NCBI RefSeq assembly: GCF_039503195.1
Contig: NZ_JBCJKP010000001.1
Coordinates: 310,001-374,000 of the forward strand
DNA: 64,000 nucleotides
DNA from: Streptomyces mirabilis
Lineage (GTDB): Bacteria; Actinomycetota; Actinomycetes; Streptomycetales; Streptomycetaceae
Direction of reading: 5' to 3'
Each line of letters starts with the position of its first letter. The first letter of the stretch is position 1. The translations under genes and the position numbers were made by a program. This document shows positions 36,290 through 44,542 of the stretch, piece after piece. The notes beneath the pieces were generated by a model, which was not told the DNA's origin, searched no databases, and saw nothing but the letters and a program-made list of their open reading frames with translations.

Positions 36290-36438
36290 GCGCACACCCC
36301 CGTGTGATCGACTCGGGCGGCAGCGTACGGAGGAACCGCAGATCACGTTTCGGCCAGTGGATAACCGGGATTTCGCGGCGTGGTCGCCCCGACCACTAGG
36401 TTCTGTCCGGCGGATCATGGCGGCATAGGCTCCTGGCC

Positions 36439-36783
36439 ATGCACAGCACCCTGACGGAGCACGCCAGATGTCTCTACGGAGATGAGTACCGACCCACGCC
36501 GGAGTGCGGGCTCGAACACGGGGAGCACTACTTCGTCGAGGAGCTGACGTTCGCCGACGCGGATTCGATCCTTGCCATGTTTCGTGAACTCTGCCCGCAC
36601 GTGGTGGACGGCTACCTGCCGGTCTGGATCCGGAATCTGGCTTATCGGCTGGTGCTCTTGCAGCGGCCGGACGAACCGGCACTGCTGCGGGAGGCTGCTG
36701 AGAATCTGTGGATGCACGGCCCGGACTGGGACCACATTGCAGAGGGCCTCAAGAAGCGGGCCGATGCTCTGGAAGCCGACTGA
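36439..36783 (+). CDS. Hypothetical protein inside the IS5-family element (passenger)
   Basis: A 114-residue acidic protein, MHSTLTEHARCLYGDEYRPT with HYFVEELTFADADSILAMFR, then a helical C-terminus (NLAYRLVLLQRPDEPALLRE, EGLKKRADALEAD). No family recognised; the composition suggests a soluble helical protein. It has no strong ribosome binding site. Its stop TGA (36781-36783) directly abuts the transposase stop on the other strand (36784-36786), so the two genes converge with no spacer inside the same pair of terminal repeats. Confidence 0.7.
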   Translation: MHSTLTEHARCLYGDEYRPTPECGLEHGEHYFVEELTFADADSILAMFRELCPHVVDGYLPVWIRNLAYRLVLLQRPDEPALLREAAENLWMHGPDWDHIAEGLKKRADALEAD

Positions 36784-36942
36784 TCACGGCTTGAGCCAAA
36801 GGCGGATCGACGCAACGGTGACGGTGCCATGGAAGACGTAGGCGTGCTTGTCATACCGCGCTGCCACAGCCCGGGAGTGCTGGAGTCGGTTGATCGTGCG
36901 TTCGACCTCGTTCCTGCGCTTGTACATCTCTTTGTCGAAGCT
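36784..36942 (-). pseudogene. IS5-family transposase, C-terminal part (separated by IS630 insertion)
   Basis: SFDKEMYKRRNEVERTINRL, then VAARYDKHAYVFHGTVTVAS, ending IRLWLKP. It contains the catalytic Glu of the DDE triad (RRNEVERTINRL). It is the continuation of the frame ending GGRPA at 38673-38675; removal of 36944-38672 and one TA copy restores GGC CGA CCC GCT AGC TTC GAC (GRPASFD) without any other change. Confidence 0.92.
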
Positions 36943-37040
36943 ACTGCACTTGATTGGGTGATGTCGGGTGCGCGGGTTGCGCGGGCGTCCTGGCGGGGAA
37001 TGCGGTGGCCCAGCGCTGATCAACCTGCGATTGTGATGGC

Positions 37041-37502
37041 GTGCCAGAAGACCTGACCATGCGCTCGCCGTTGCCGGACACGAAGTGGTCGGCCGGGTCG
37101 ATCCGGATCACGAGCCGGACCGTCCGCGCCGATGAGATCTCGGCTCGCCTGGGGATCGCTCCAGACGAGCTGTTCGAGCAGGGGAGCCTGATGAGTCCCC
37201 GGAACCCGAGGAGCGCCCGGCGGGAGTCCAGTGTCTGGATCCGGTGGAGTGGTCTCGGAAACGACAGCGGGCTTGAGGAGCACGTCGCGGCGCTGGTCCG
37301 ACTGGTCCGAGACTGTCGCGAGGAACTGACGCGTCTGTCCGTCGAGTGCGAGCTGGAGCTGTTCCTCGGCTGCGGTAGTGAGAACGGTCAGGGAGGGTGC
37401 GTCCTGCCGGCTCACCTGCTCGCCGAAGTCGGAGGGCTGGGCCTCGATGTCGTTCTCGATCTCTACCCGCCCACGCCAGACGCAGGCGCCTTGCGGGGAT
37501 GA
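37041..37502 (+). CDS. DUF4279-domain protein, passenger of IS630 element
   Basis: A 153-residue protein. ITSRTVRADEISARLGIAPD opens the domain, followed by SSVWIRWSGLGNDSGLEEHV, LELFLGCGSENGQGGCVLPA and a terminal strand LGLDVVLDLYPP, the usual DUF4279 order. DUF4279 proteins are uncharacterised and often occur in accessory or polymorphic-toxin neighbourhoods, possibly as immunity proteins (inference). GTG 37041 or ATG 37059 may be the start. It faces the transposase gene convergently, 39 bp apart. Confidence 0.8.
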   Translation: MPEDLTMRSPLPDTKWSAGSIRITSRTVRADEISARLGIAPDELFEQGSLMSPRNPRSARRESSVWIRWSGLGNDSGLEEHVAALVRLVRDCREELTRLSVECELELFLGCGSENGQGGCVLPAHLLAEVGGLGLDVVLDLYPPTPDAGALRG

Positions 37503-37541
37503 CTGCCCCACCGCCGACGCTGGGTCGAGGGACTCGGCTGA

Positions 37542-38602
37542 TCAGTCGAAGGTGAGGCCGATGCCGGTGAGGCAGCCGTCGACCAGGTCCGGATGGTACT
37601 GGATCTTCTTGAGTCGACGCTTGACGGCTCTGGTGATCTGTCCGAGGTCGGCGGCGGCGAGGTTGCCGATGTCGCGCTTGACCAGGGACCAGATGCCCTC
37701 CTGCGGGTTGAGGTCCGGGGCGTAGGTGGGTAGCTGGAACACGGTGAGCCACTCGGCGTTCGCGTCGATGAACTTGCGTATTCCGGCGGTCAGGTGGAGG
37801 CGGACGTTGTCCCAGACCAGGACGATCGGGCCGCCGAGCTGGGTTCGGGCGCGGGTGATCAGGTCGCGGAAGTCCCGCCATCCGAAGCCCTTCGGCTCGT
37901 CCTTGCGGCCGCGGTACTCGCGGAACGCGTAGATCAGCCGGGACCGCTGGCCCGGCTTGTAGCAGGTCATGCCCGCCATCGACACTCGTCCGGAGCCACG
38001 GCCACGTACTCGAACGACGGGGGTCTGGCCGATCCGGCCCCAGGTCCTGGCTCGCGGCGGAGTCATCGACTGCCCGGCCTCGTCCTCGAAGACCACCCAG
38101 GCGCCGCGTTCCGCCGCAATGCTCTTACCCGCGGCCAGGTCTCCGTCTTCCACATCTCGACCGCCTCGTCGTCGCGCTCGATGGCTCGCCGCGCGGGCTG
38201 CTGCCACGACCAGCCGTGCCGCCTCAGCAGCTGCCACGTGCCCTCGACCGTGTACGACACGTGGAACAGCCGGCCGATCAGCGTCTTGATCCGGGCGAGC
38301 GTCCACCGTTGGTCGGCCCAGCCGTGGGCGAGCGGGCCGCGCTCCAACTCCCGCTCCAGTCTGGCGATCTGGGTGTCGCTGAGCCGGGGCCGCCCCGGAG
38401 ATCCCTTCGACAGCACCCCGGCCTCGCCCTGCTCGCGCCAAGCCCGTCGCCACCGTTCCACCGACCGCTCGCTCACCCGTAGCGCGGCGGCGATGTCCCC
38501 GTTCTTGTGCCCGTCCTCGAAGCGGTCGACGGCCTGGAGCCGTAACAGTTCCCTCCGGACCCTCTCAGCGTCGGTCAGCCCGCCGCCTTGCGCATACCTC
38601 AC
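37542..38602 (-). CDS. IS630-family transposase requiring -1 frameshift
   Basis: The first frame starts MRYAQGGGLTDAERVRRELL and contains the winged helix (DIAAALRVSERSVERWRRAW). At 38121-38130 (minus strand GGGTAAGAGC) a -1 step yields V-K-S-I and continues into the DDE domain: AWVVFEDEAGQSMTPP, LVWDNVRLHL, LPTYAPDLNPQEGIWSLVKR. All three acidic residues are present and the C-terminus is intact (YHPDLVDGCLTGIGLTFD). The same GTAAGA step occurs in the IS630 at 14 kb, which favours programmed frameshifting over random damage. Confidence 0.88.
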
Positions 38603-38672
38603 GCCCCTGGCCTACCGAACCCAACCAGCCACTGTCAGGCGAACGGCCCCGACATCACCCAATCAAGTTCTG

Positions 38673-39405
38673 TAGCGGGTCGGCCTCCTCGGCTGCCGCG
38701 GCGTCGGCGGTTGGCCCGCTGGTCCTTCGGTTCCGGGATGGTGTGTTTGATCTGCCGTCTGCGCAGGTACCGGCGGTTGCGGCGAGAGCTGTACGCCTTA
38801 TCGCCGCCCAGGTGGTCGGGGCGGGTGCGCGGATGGCCACCGCCGGGGCGCGTGACCCGGATCCGTTCGAGGACGGGCACCAGCTGCGGGCTGTCGCCCC
38901 ACTGGCCCGGCGTGATCAGGAAGGCCAGTGGACGGCGGCCGCCCTCCCCGGCAAGGTGGATCTTGGAGGTCAGACCGCCACGGGACCGGCCGAATCCTTC
39001 GTCGGGGCGGTGCTGCCGGGGCGTTGATCTCCGTTTCGGGATACGGGGTGTTCTGTGCGGTGCACCGGCAGCGTGCTGGTGGGCCCGGCACGAGGTGGAG
39101 TCCACGCTCACCATGCTCCAGTCGATGCGCCCCTGCGAGTCGGCCTCGGCCTGGACGGCCTGGAGGATCCTTTCCCAGGTGCCATCCGCCGACCACCGGC
39201 GGTGGCGCTCGTACACGGTTTTCCAGCTCCCGAACCGCTCCGGCAGGTCTCGCCACGGGACACCCGTGCGGACCCGGAACAGGATCCCCTTGATCACCGT
39301 CCGGTGATCAATCCAACGTCCACCCCGGCGCCCGGTCTTCGGCAGATGTGGGGCAAGTTGCACCCACTCGTCGTTCGTAAGATCGCCCCACCCCACGACC
39401 AACAC
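38673..39405 (-). pseudogene. IS5-family transposase, N-terminal part
   Basis: From MLVVGWGDLTNDEWVQLAPH through the first Asp (VSVDSTSCRAHQHAAG), GGLTSKIHLAGEGGRRPLAF and the second Asp (LGGDKAYSSRRNRRYLR) to GGRPA, where the IS630 end interrupts it. The frame runs on into the IS630 for 15 codons before a stop. Only the terminal catalytic Glu is lost by the insertion, so precise excision would regenerate a full transposase. Confidence 0.92.
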
Positions 39406-39696
39406 AATGGTCCACGCGAGGTGATCACATGATCCGCCGGACAGAACCTAGAACCCAGACCATGGCCCCGACCACGGTCCGGCCGTGCCGCGGCCAGCCC
39501 CGATCACGACGGCTGGTCAGCTGTGACTGAGCGCGCTGCCTGGCCATTCCGGCGTTGCAGTTGGCCACACACCCGAACTGGGCCATCAGGTCTGCGTGAT
39601 CGTTATGCTCGGGCCGTCCGGACAAGGACTGCCACAGCGGCGAATCTTCAGTGAATCGAGCCACCAACAGGTCCGGATGGCTTCAGACTAGGTCCC

Positions 39697-40221
39697 ATGT
39701 CTGCGCTGTGGACCTTGCTTGCCGCCCCCGCCGGGGCCGTCGCGACAACGCTGATCGGAGTCTTTGCGGGAAGTGCGGTCAGCAGGAGGACGCAGGACAG
39801 ACATTGGGGCCGGGAGCAGTTGGCGGCAGCGTGCGCACGCGTACTTCGCGAATCATCAGGGTTGCTCGTGAGCCTCAGCGAGGCAGAGTTGGCTCGCCCC
39901 AGCTCCCTCCCTCAAGGCGTCGTCCACCGGACCACCATTGACTGGCGGCCGTGGAATGAGGCGCTGAGCATGGTGAACCTTGTCGCTGACAGGGACATCG
40001 CGGAAGCCGCTCACGTCCTTGACGAGCAGATATGGCGTCTTCACACCAAGGTCAAACGCGGCCTGACCCCCGAGGAGAACTGGTTCATTCTGCGTTCACG
40101 CGTGGAGTTGGCACAGAACAGCTTCATCGTCACCGCGCGCCGCCGACTCTCGCCCGCCGGAGGCTCACTTCAGCGTTTCTCCGGGCGGCCTGCTCCAGAT
40201 GACCCGATCTGGACCGCATGA
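39697..40221 (+). CDS. Hypothetical protein with N-terminal membrane helix
   Basis: A 174-residue protein: an N-terminal helix (LWTLLAAPAGAVATTLIGVF) with a short periplasmic tip, then a long soluble helical region (REQLAAACARVLRESSGLLV, DWRPWNEALSMVNLVADRDI, LAQNSFIVTARRRLSPAGGS). The plan of one helix followed by an all-helical domain is frequent in Streptomyces accessory regions. Ribosome binding site weak (TAGGT). Unknown function; first of four genes between the nested IS and the next IS630. Confidence 0.7.
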   Translation: MSALWTLLAAPAGAVATTLIGVFAGSAVSRRTQDRHWGREQLAAACARVLRESSGLLVSLSEAELARPSSLPQGVVHRTTIDWRPWNEALSMVNLVADRDIAEAAHVLDEQIWRLHTKVKRGLTPEENWFILRSRVELAQNSFIVTARRRLSPAGGSLQRFSGRPAPDDPIWTA

Positions 40222-40360
40222 GCTGTTTCAGCCAGAGCGCAGCGGGTCGGCTGGTGCGCGGAGTGGCCAACTGGGGAACAGGCATGGCTCTTGCTCGCCC
40301 CGAGCCCACCTGCGAAGATCACCGCATGATCAAGCGAAAGGACAGCCGGGTCCTCGTCCG

Positions 40361-41872
40361 GTGAGCCGCCCTCAGTCATGGGACCTCGGCGGCACCCTCA
40401 GTGGTCAGCCCTCCCTCTACAGCCATGCCCAGGCAGTTGAGCGTCAGCCGTCGGAGCAGCCACGGCACCATGAGCTCCCTCAGAAGACCCCCCAGCCAAG
40501 CCGCCGCGCCAACCGATCGAAGAACGCTGCGGCACGGATCGCCGCCGCTGCCACACGTCTGACCAGTTCTGTTCCCGATCGCTCGGTAGTGTCCAACCTG
40601 GACAGGCAGCTTCGGCGCATCGTGTGGCGCGACCATGCGCGAACCCTCGAGACAACTCTCCAAGAGAGATCCCTCCCCTCAGACCGCGTGCGCCAGTTGG
40701 GTCGGTGGTTCACCATGCGCGGTGAGCACCCCAATGCAGTCCAGTTCGGGATGCTGCTGCTGGGCATGGCCGGGACCGACCACGACAGTGAAATCTTGAA
40801 GACCCTGGGCACCTTCTGGGACTTCTCGGCTGAGGCCTGTGAAGCCCTGCTACGCTCCCAGGCCGACCCCTACCGGGCTCTCTTCGAACTGGCCCAGCAG
40901 GCGGAAGGCTGGGCTCGCGTCGATGCCGTCGGCCGCCTCGAAGGAGCGTCCGATCCCGAGATCAGGAACTGGTTGATCCGTGAGTCGTACACAGGCGACG
41001 TACTGGACAGCTACTTCGCGTTGACCGCCGCGAAAGTCGGTGATCTCGCTGATGTCCTGTCCAGAGAATCATTGGACGAGGTAACTCTGGACGGCGCGGG
41101 GAGGCTCCTCGAAGCGCTCACCGACGTCGATGGACCGGGGCCGGCGTTGGGGTCGTATGACGACGCAGTACGCGCGCTGACAGGTTATCTGGGTCACGCC
41201 ACAGCAAGAGGCATCACGCTGCGGCAGCTTTGGAGCCTCTTGTCGATCAACCGATTCCTCAATGACCCGCACGCGAGCGCAAAATGCCGGGAACATCACG
41301 AGTGGCGGCACGTTCGGCACCAATTCACGAAATTGGTTGGAGATCCGGCATCCCGGAAAGTCGTACTCTCCGGCCTAACTGACGAGGAGCCGACCACTCT
41401 CCGTCTTGCGGCATGGGCGGCAAGACTGATGAACATCCCCGCCCGCCCGGCGCTGCTGCGGAGGGTGGAGTCACAACCTCACGACAGCACCATCTGGTTC
41501 CTGCTCATCGACGACTGTCCGAGCGAGGACATCTCGGCGGTCCTCGAGGCCGCAGAACGCCTCCTGCCTTTCCACGGCCTGCGAACCGGTCCGACAACTG
41601 AACTGGGCCTCGGGACGGAGTATGAGGTCGATGGGATCCTCGACATCATCGTGAGTCGACTGGACGACCACCCCGGCCACGGATGGCAATTGATAGAAAC
41701 TGCCCTCAACAATCGAACGAGTAGGAACCGTCGTATGGCGCTCCGGGCACTCAAGGGCTGGCCAACCGAGATCCTCCCTCCTACGGCACGCCAGATCCTC
41801 CTTGCGGCTGCAGCAAGAGAGCCCGTTCCCGAGCTCCGGTCAGAAATTACACAACAAGCCCGACGCCTATGA
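40361..41872 (+). CDS. Large hypothetical protein, HEAT-like helical repeats
   Basis: A 503-residue protein if GTG 40361 (SRPQSWDLGG) is the start; the open frame extends to 40199. The first 75 residues are low-complexity and basic. The rest is built of helix pairs (RVRQLGRWFTMRGEHPNAVQ, EILKTLGTFWDFSAEACEAL, TLRLAAWAARLMNIPARPAL, SRNRRMALRALKGWPTEILP) like HEAT/Armadillo solenoids. Such proteins are binding scaffolds. No catalytic motif is visible. Confidence 0.7.
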   Translation: MSRPQSWDLGGTLSGQPSLYSHAQAVERQPSEQPRHHELPQKTPQPSRRANRSKNAAARIAAAATRLTSSVPDRSVVSNLDRQLRRIVWRDHARTLETTLQERSLPSDRVRQLGRWFTMRGEHPNAVQFGMLLLGMAGTDHDSEILKTLGTFWDFSAEACEALLRSQADPYRALFELAQQAEGWARVDAVGRLEGASDPEIRNWLIRESYTGDVLDSYFALTAAKVGDLADVLSRESLDEVTLDGAGRLLEALTDVDGPGPALGSYDDAVRALTGYLGHATARGITLRQLWSLLSINRFLNDPHASAKCREHHEWRHVRHQFTKLVGDPASRKVVLSGLTDEEPTTLRLAAWAARLMNIPARPALLRRVESQPHDSTIWFLLIDDCPSEDISAVLEAAERLLPFHGLRTGPTTELGLGTEYEVDGILDIIVSRLDDHPGHGWQLIETALNNRTSRNRRMALRALKGWPTEILPPTARQILLAAAAREPVPELRSEITQQARRL

Positions 41873-42106
41873 ATCTGTGACACCGACCAAGAGCAGAATG
41901 TCGTGAGGCGGGGAGACTTCACGAGAGACATTCCCCGCCTCTCGGCGCAAGCGGCGACCCTTCGGGCGCCAAGAATACTGGCGCGCGGCACTTTTCCCAC
42001 AGCTGTCGTGTTCCTGAGCAAGCAGGTCCACCAGACCCCTGCTGCATAGCCCTGGGCAGTGCGAATTCCCTGGCCAAGTCAGGTGCCCGTACGGGATGCT
42101 GCACGC

Positions 42107-42691
42107 GTGATCGAGCGAGAAGCCGCCGTTCAGTTTGTCGAAGAACAGCTGGAGCGCGACTATCAAAGTTGGCGAGCTACGGGTGTGGACGCGATGCGCA
42201 TGGCTGTGGTCCATGTCGGGCAGCACGAGCTGGTATGGATCATCTCGTGGCAGTCCGAGGAGTTCGTACGCACTCGGAACTCCGAGTTCATGCTGGCCGG
42301 CAACGGGCCGTACCTGGTCGACCGCATCGATGGGGGACTACACCAGATCGGCGTGGTCTCCGCGGTAACCGGGGAGTGGGAGGCCGACTATCGAGCCCGG
42401 ATACGTGGGTTGCCGGTGCGCACCGCAGTGGACGATCTACACGATGCGCTACGTGGAGTCGCCGCTACACGCGGACGGATGCACGCTGTGCGGATACTGC
42501 GCCAGAGACTGCCCATGCTCTCGCCTGCGGAGGCCATCGAGTACGTGAGCGCATTGCTGGACGGTGATGCACCCGCGCGCCTCGTGGCCGTCGCCACCAA
42601 GGAACTCGTCGAGCCTCTCAACCCGGTACTTGCGGTGAAGACCATTCTGAGTGGAGCGGTGATCCGAACCAGTCAGAGACCCGACGGATGA
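42107..42691 (+). CDS. YrhB/Imm35-like protein
   Basis: A 194-residue protein starting at GTG with ACGGGA upstream: IEREAAVQFVEEQLERDYQS and LVWIISWQSEEFVRT then NGPYLVDRIDGGLHQIG. This matches the YrhB/immunity protein 35 fold (N-terminal helix and strands ending in a GPxxVDRxxG motif). A helical extension (RILRQRLPMLSPAEAIEYVS) follows. Family members accompany toxins as immunity proteins in several bacteria, but no toxin gene is present here. It converges with and overlaps the next gene by 19 bp. Confidence 0.7.
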   Translation: MIEREAAVQFVEEQLERDYQSWRATGVDAMRMAVVHVGQHELVWIISWQSEEFVRTRNSEFMLAGNGPYLVDRIDGGLHQIGVVSAVTGEWEADYRARIRGLPVRTAVDDLHDALRGVAATRGRMHAVRILRQRLPMLSPAEAIEYVSALLDGDAPARLVAVATKELVEPLNPVLAVKTILSGAVIRTSQRPDG

Positions 42692-43251
42692 ATGGAAAGC
42701 CAGTCGGCATGCCGATCGCGCACCTGGTCCCGTTCCTCGGACGTGGTGAGGAAGACGTCTGCACCACCGTCGTAGGGGTGGTGGATGCGCTGCATCCGGG
42801 TGTCGGTGACGAGGACTCCCGCCACCTTGTCGTCGGCGATGTCTCGGAGCAACTCGTCGATGCAGCCGCGCCGCCAGGGCCGGCGGGCGGCGAAGAGGTG
42901 GCAGTACGTGCGGAACCCAGAGTCAGGATCGTCCTCCACCAGCAGACTCTGCCAATACCCCGCGGCGGGTTGGACTGACGGAACCTCGGCTTCGGTCGTC
43001 CAGAGCGGAGTGATCACGTACACGTCCGCAGCAGCGAACAACTCATCGAGGACGGTGTTGTAACGCTCCAGGACAACGGCGTACTCGCTCTCGTCCTCCG
43101 CGTACCGCTTCGACTCCGGCAGGCTGTGAAAACGTACCCAGACACCCCGATACGGGTCACGGAGCTTGTACCCAACCGGAGGGCAACTGGGCCAACGCTG
43201 CTGCCACAGCTCCGTCAAAGCCGTTTGTCCGCCTCCAGACACTCGCTGCAC
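42673..43251 (-). CDS. DUF3885-domain protein
   Basis: A 192-residue protein: LWQQRWPSCPPVGYKLRDPY, WVRFHSLPESKRYAEDESEY and YNTVLDELFAAADVYVITPL are typical of DUF3885, followed by DELLRDIADDKVAGVLVTDT and DGGADVFLTTSEERDQVRDR. Members are uncharacterised and frequent in polymorphic-toxin and immunity islands. The start MQRVSGGGQTALTELW is the first codon; a ribosome binding site is not obvious. It ends overlapping the YrhB-like gene. Confidence 0.8.
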   Translation of the reverse strand: MQRVSGGGQTALTELWQQRWPSCPPVGYKLRDPYRGVWVRFHSLPESKRYAEDESEYAVVLERYNTVLDELFAAADVYVITPLWTTEAEVPSVQPAAGYWQSLLVEDDPDSGFRTYCHLFAARRPWRRGCIDELLRDIADDKVAGVLVTDTRMQRIHHPYDGGADVFLTTSEERDQVRDRHADWLSIHPSGL

Positions 43252-43323
43252 CGGTCCTCTCGCGTATGAACCTATCGACGACCATGATGCCGGGGCTCAC
43301 CCACGAGAGAAACCGACTTCTTA

Positions 43324-44539
43324 GTGCTGGATTCCTCAAAGGAAGTACACATAGCGGCGGCGTAAACGCCTGGTGGGCGGTGCGGGTCTGCCCCAGATCC
43401 AGGGTCGGGCGCGGGCGTTGAGCTGGGCTGTGGCCACTTCGGTGGCGTGGGTGATGTGGTCGCGGTCGCCGAAGGAGCGTCCGGCCAGGGCGGTCTTGCG
43501 GAAGATGCGCCACCAGCCTTCTTGGAGGTTGAGCCAGCAGGCGCCGACTGGGATGAACACATGCTGGATGCGGGGATGTTCCTCGAGCCAGGTTCGGGTG
43601 GACACGCTGTTGTGGGAGGACAGATTGTCGGTGATCACGTAGATGTCCCCGACGGGGTTGGCGTCCTCGACCAGCTGAAGGAACTGCTGGTAGAAGGCAC
43701 TGTTACGGGAGGTGGCCGTCAGCGTGAGCTCCTGGCCGTCCCGGACGCGTAAGGCGCCGTAGACCCAGGTCTTCTCCGGTCCGCGGGAGTAGTCGAGCTC
43801 GTTTTTGATGCGGTGTCCGTCCGGTGACCAGCCCGGTGCCGGCGGGAAGGTGCGTGGGATCACCGGGCCGAGTTCGTCGGCGCAGACCACCGTCGCGCCG
43901 TCGGGCGGGCTGGTGTACAGCTCGACGATCCGCGTCCTTTTCCCTCGAAGTCCACATCTCCCGAGCGCGTCCACGAGCGCGTGCGCCGCCAGCGCACCCC
44001 CTCGGCCAGCAGGATCCGGCGTACCTGGGAGCGGCTGACCTCGATGCCCAGGTCCCGGGCCGCGGCAGCCAGTGTGTCCAAAGTCCACTCCGAGGGCCCC
44101 AACTCGTCCGCGGCCCACATCTCGTTCGACGGCTGCACCTCCAGCCGACCCGGCGGCGTCAGCCTGACCAGGCCGACGATCCTCGAGCGCTCGGCCTCGG
44201 TGATCCTTCGCCTGCGGCCCTGCCCGCCCAGATCCTCCAGTCCCTCCAGCCCCAAGCGGTTGAAGCGGTGCAGCCAGCGGCGCACCGTCTTCTGACCGCA
44301 CCGCAGCTCGTCGGCTATCTGCGGGACCAGCCAGCCGCCCCAGCTCAGCTCCACCATCCGGCAGCGCTCCACCACAACCTTGGGCGCCTTTCTGGCCGAC
44401 GCCAGGCGGTGGACCACCGCTTGCTCACCCTCGTCACGGCCCGGCCGTGCCCTCAGCACCACTACCCAGCACCCGCCCCCGAACACCCGCAACTGCCCCG
44501 CTACCCGCAGCTATACCCACCGAAAGAGGAATCCAGCAT
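43324..44539 (-). mobile_element. IS630-family insertion sequence
   Basis: TGCTGGATTCCTC at 43325-43337 is inversely repeated at 44526-44538. TA lies at both flanks (43322-43323 and 44540-44541). The 1216-bp element holds a two-frame transposase. The right end touches an IS701 element. Confidence 0.85.
43336..44492 (-). CDS. IS630-family transposase requiring -1 frameshift
   Basis: The N-terminal frame carries HTH segments (SWGGWLVPQIADELRCGQKT, RWLHRFNRLGLEGLEDLGGQ). At 43936-43944 (minus strand GAGGGAAAAGGA) a -1 step on the A4 run joins it to the DDE frame: TVVCADELGPVIP, DIYVITDNLSSHNSV, ACWLNLQEGWWRIF give the full acidic triad. It ends YVYFL at 43336. It is a different subgroup from the other two IS630 copies (38% or so by eye in motifs only), yet also needs -1 near the start of the DDE domain. 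Confidence 0.85.
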
Positions 44540-44542
44540 TAG

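Larger units (their letters stand above)
36944..38672 (-). mobile_element. IS630-family element with a DUF4279 passenger gene
   Basis: End repeats of 25 bp at 36944-36968 (CTGCACTTGATTGGGTGATG...) and inverse at 38648-38672 match at 23 positions. TA flanks both sides (36942-36943, 38673-38674), as expected for IS630. The transposase gene stops at 37542, and the 570 bp between it and the left end holds a DUF4279 gene, so the element carries cargo. The 1729-bp length is larger than plain IS630 elements here (946 and 1216 bp). Confidence 0.9.
36400..39447 (-). mobile_element. IS5-family element carrying a passenger gene, interrupted by an IS630-family element
   Basis: GTTCTGTCCGGCGGATCATG at 36400-36419 and its exact inverse at 39428-39447 are 20-bp terminal repeats. 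Both are flanked by CTAG (36396-36399 and 39448-39451), a likely target duplication. Contents: a 114-codon gene (36439-36783), the transposase C-terminal part (36784-36942), an inserted IS630 (36944-38672) and the transposase N-terminal part (38673-39405). Without the insertion the element would be about 1.32 kb, of which a third is the passenger. Confidence 0.85.
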
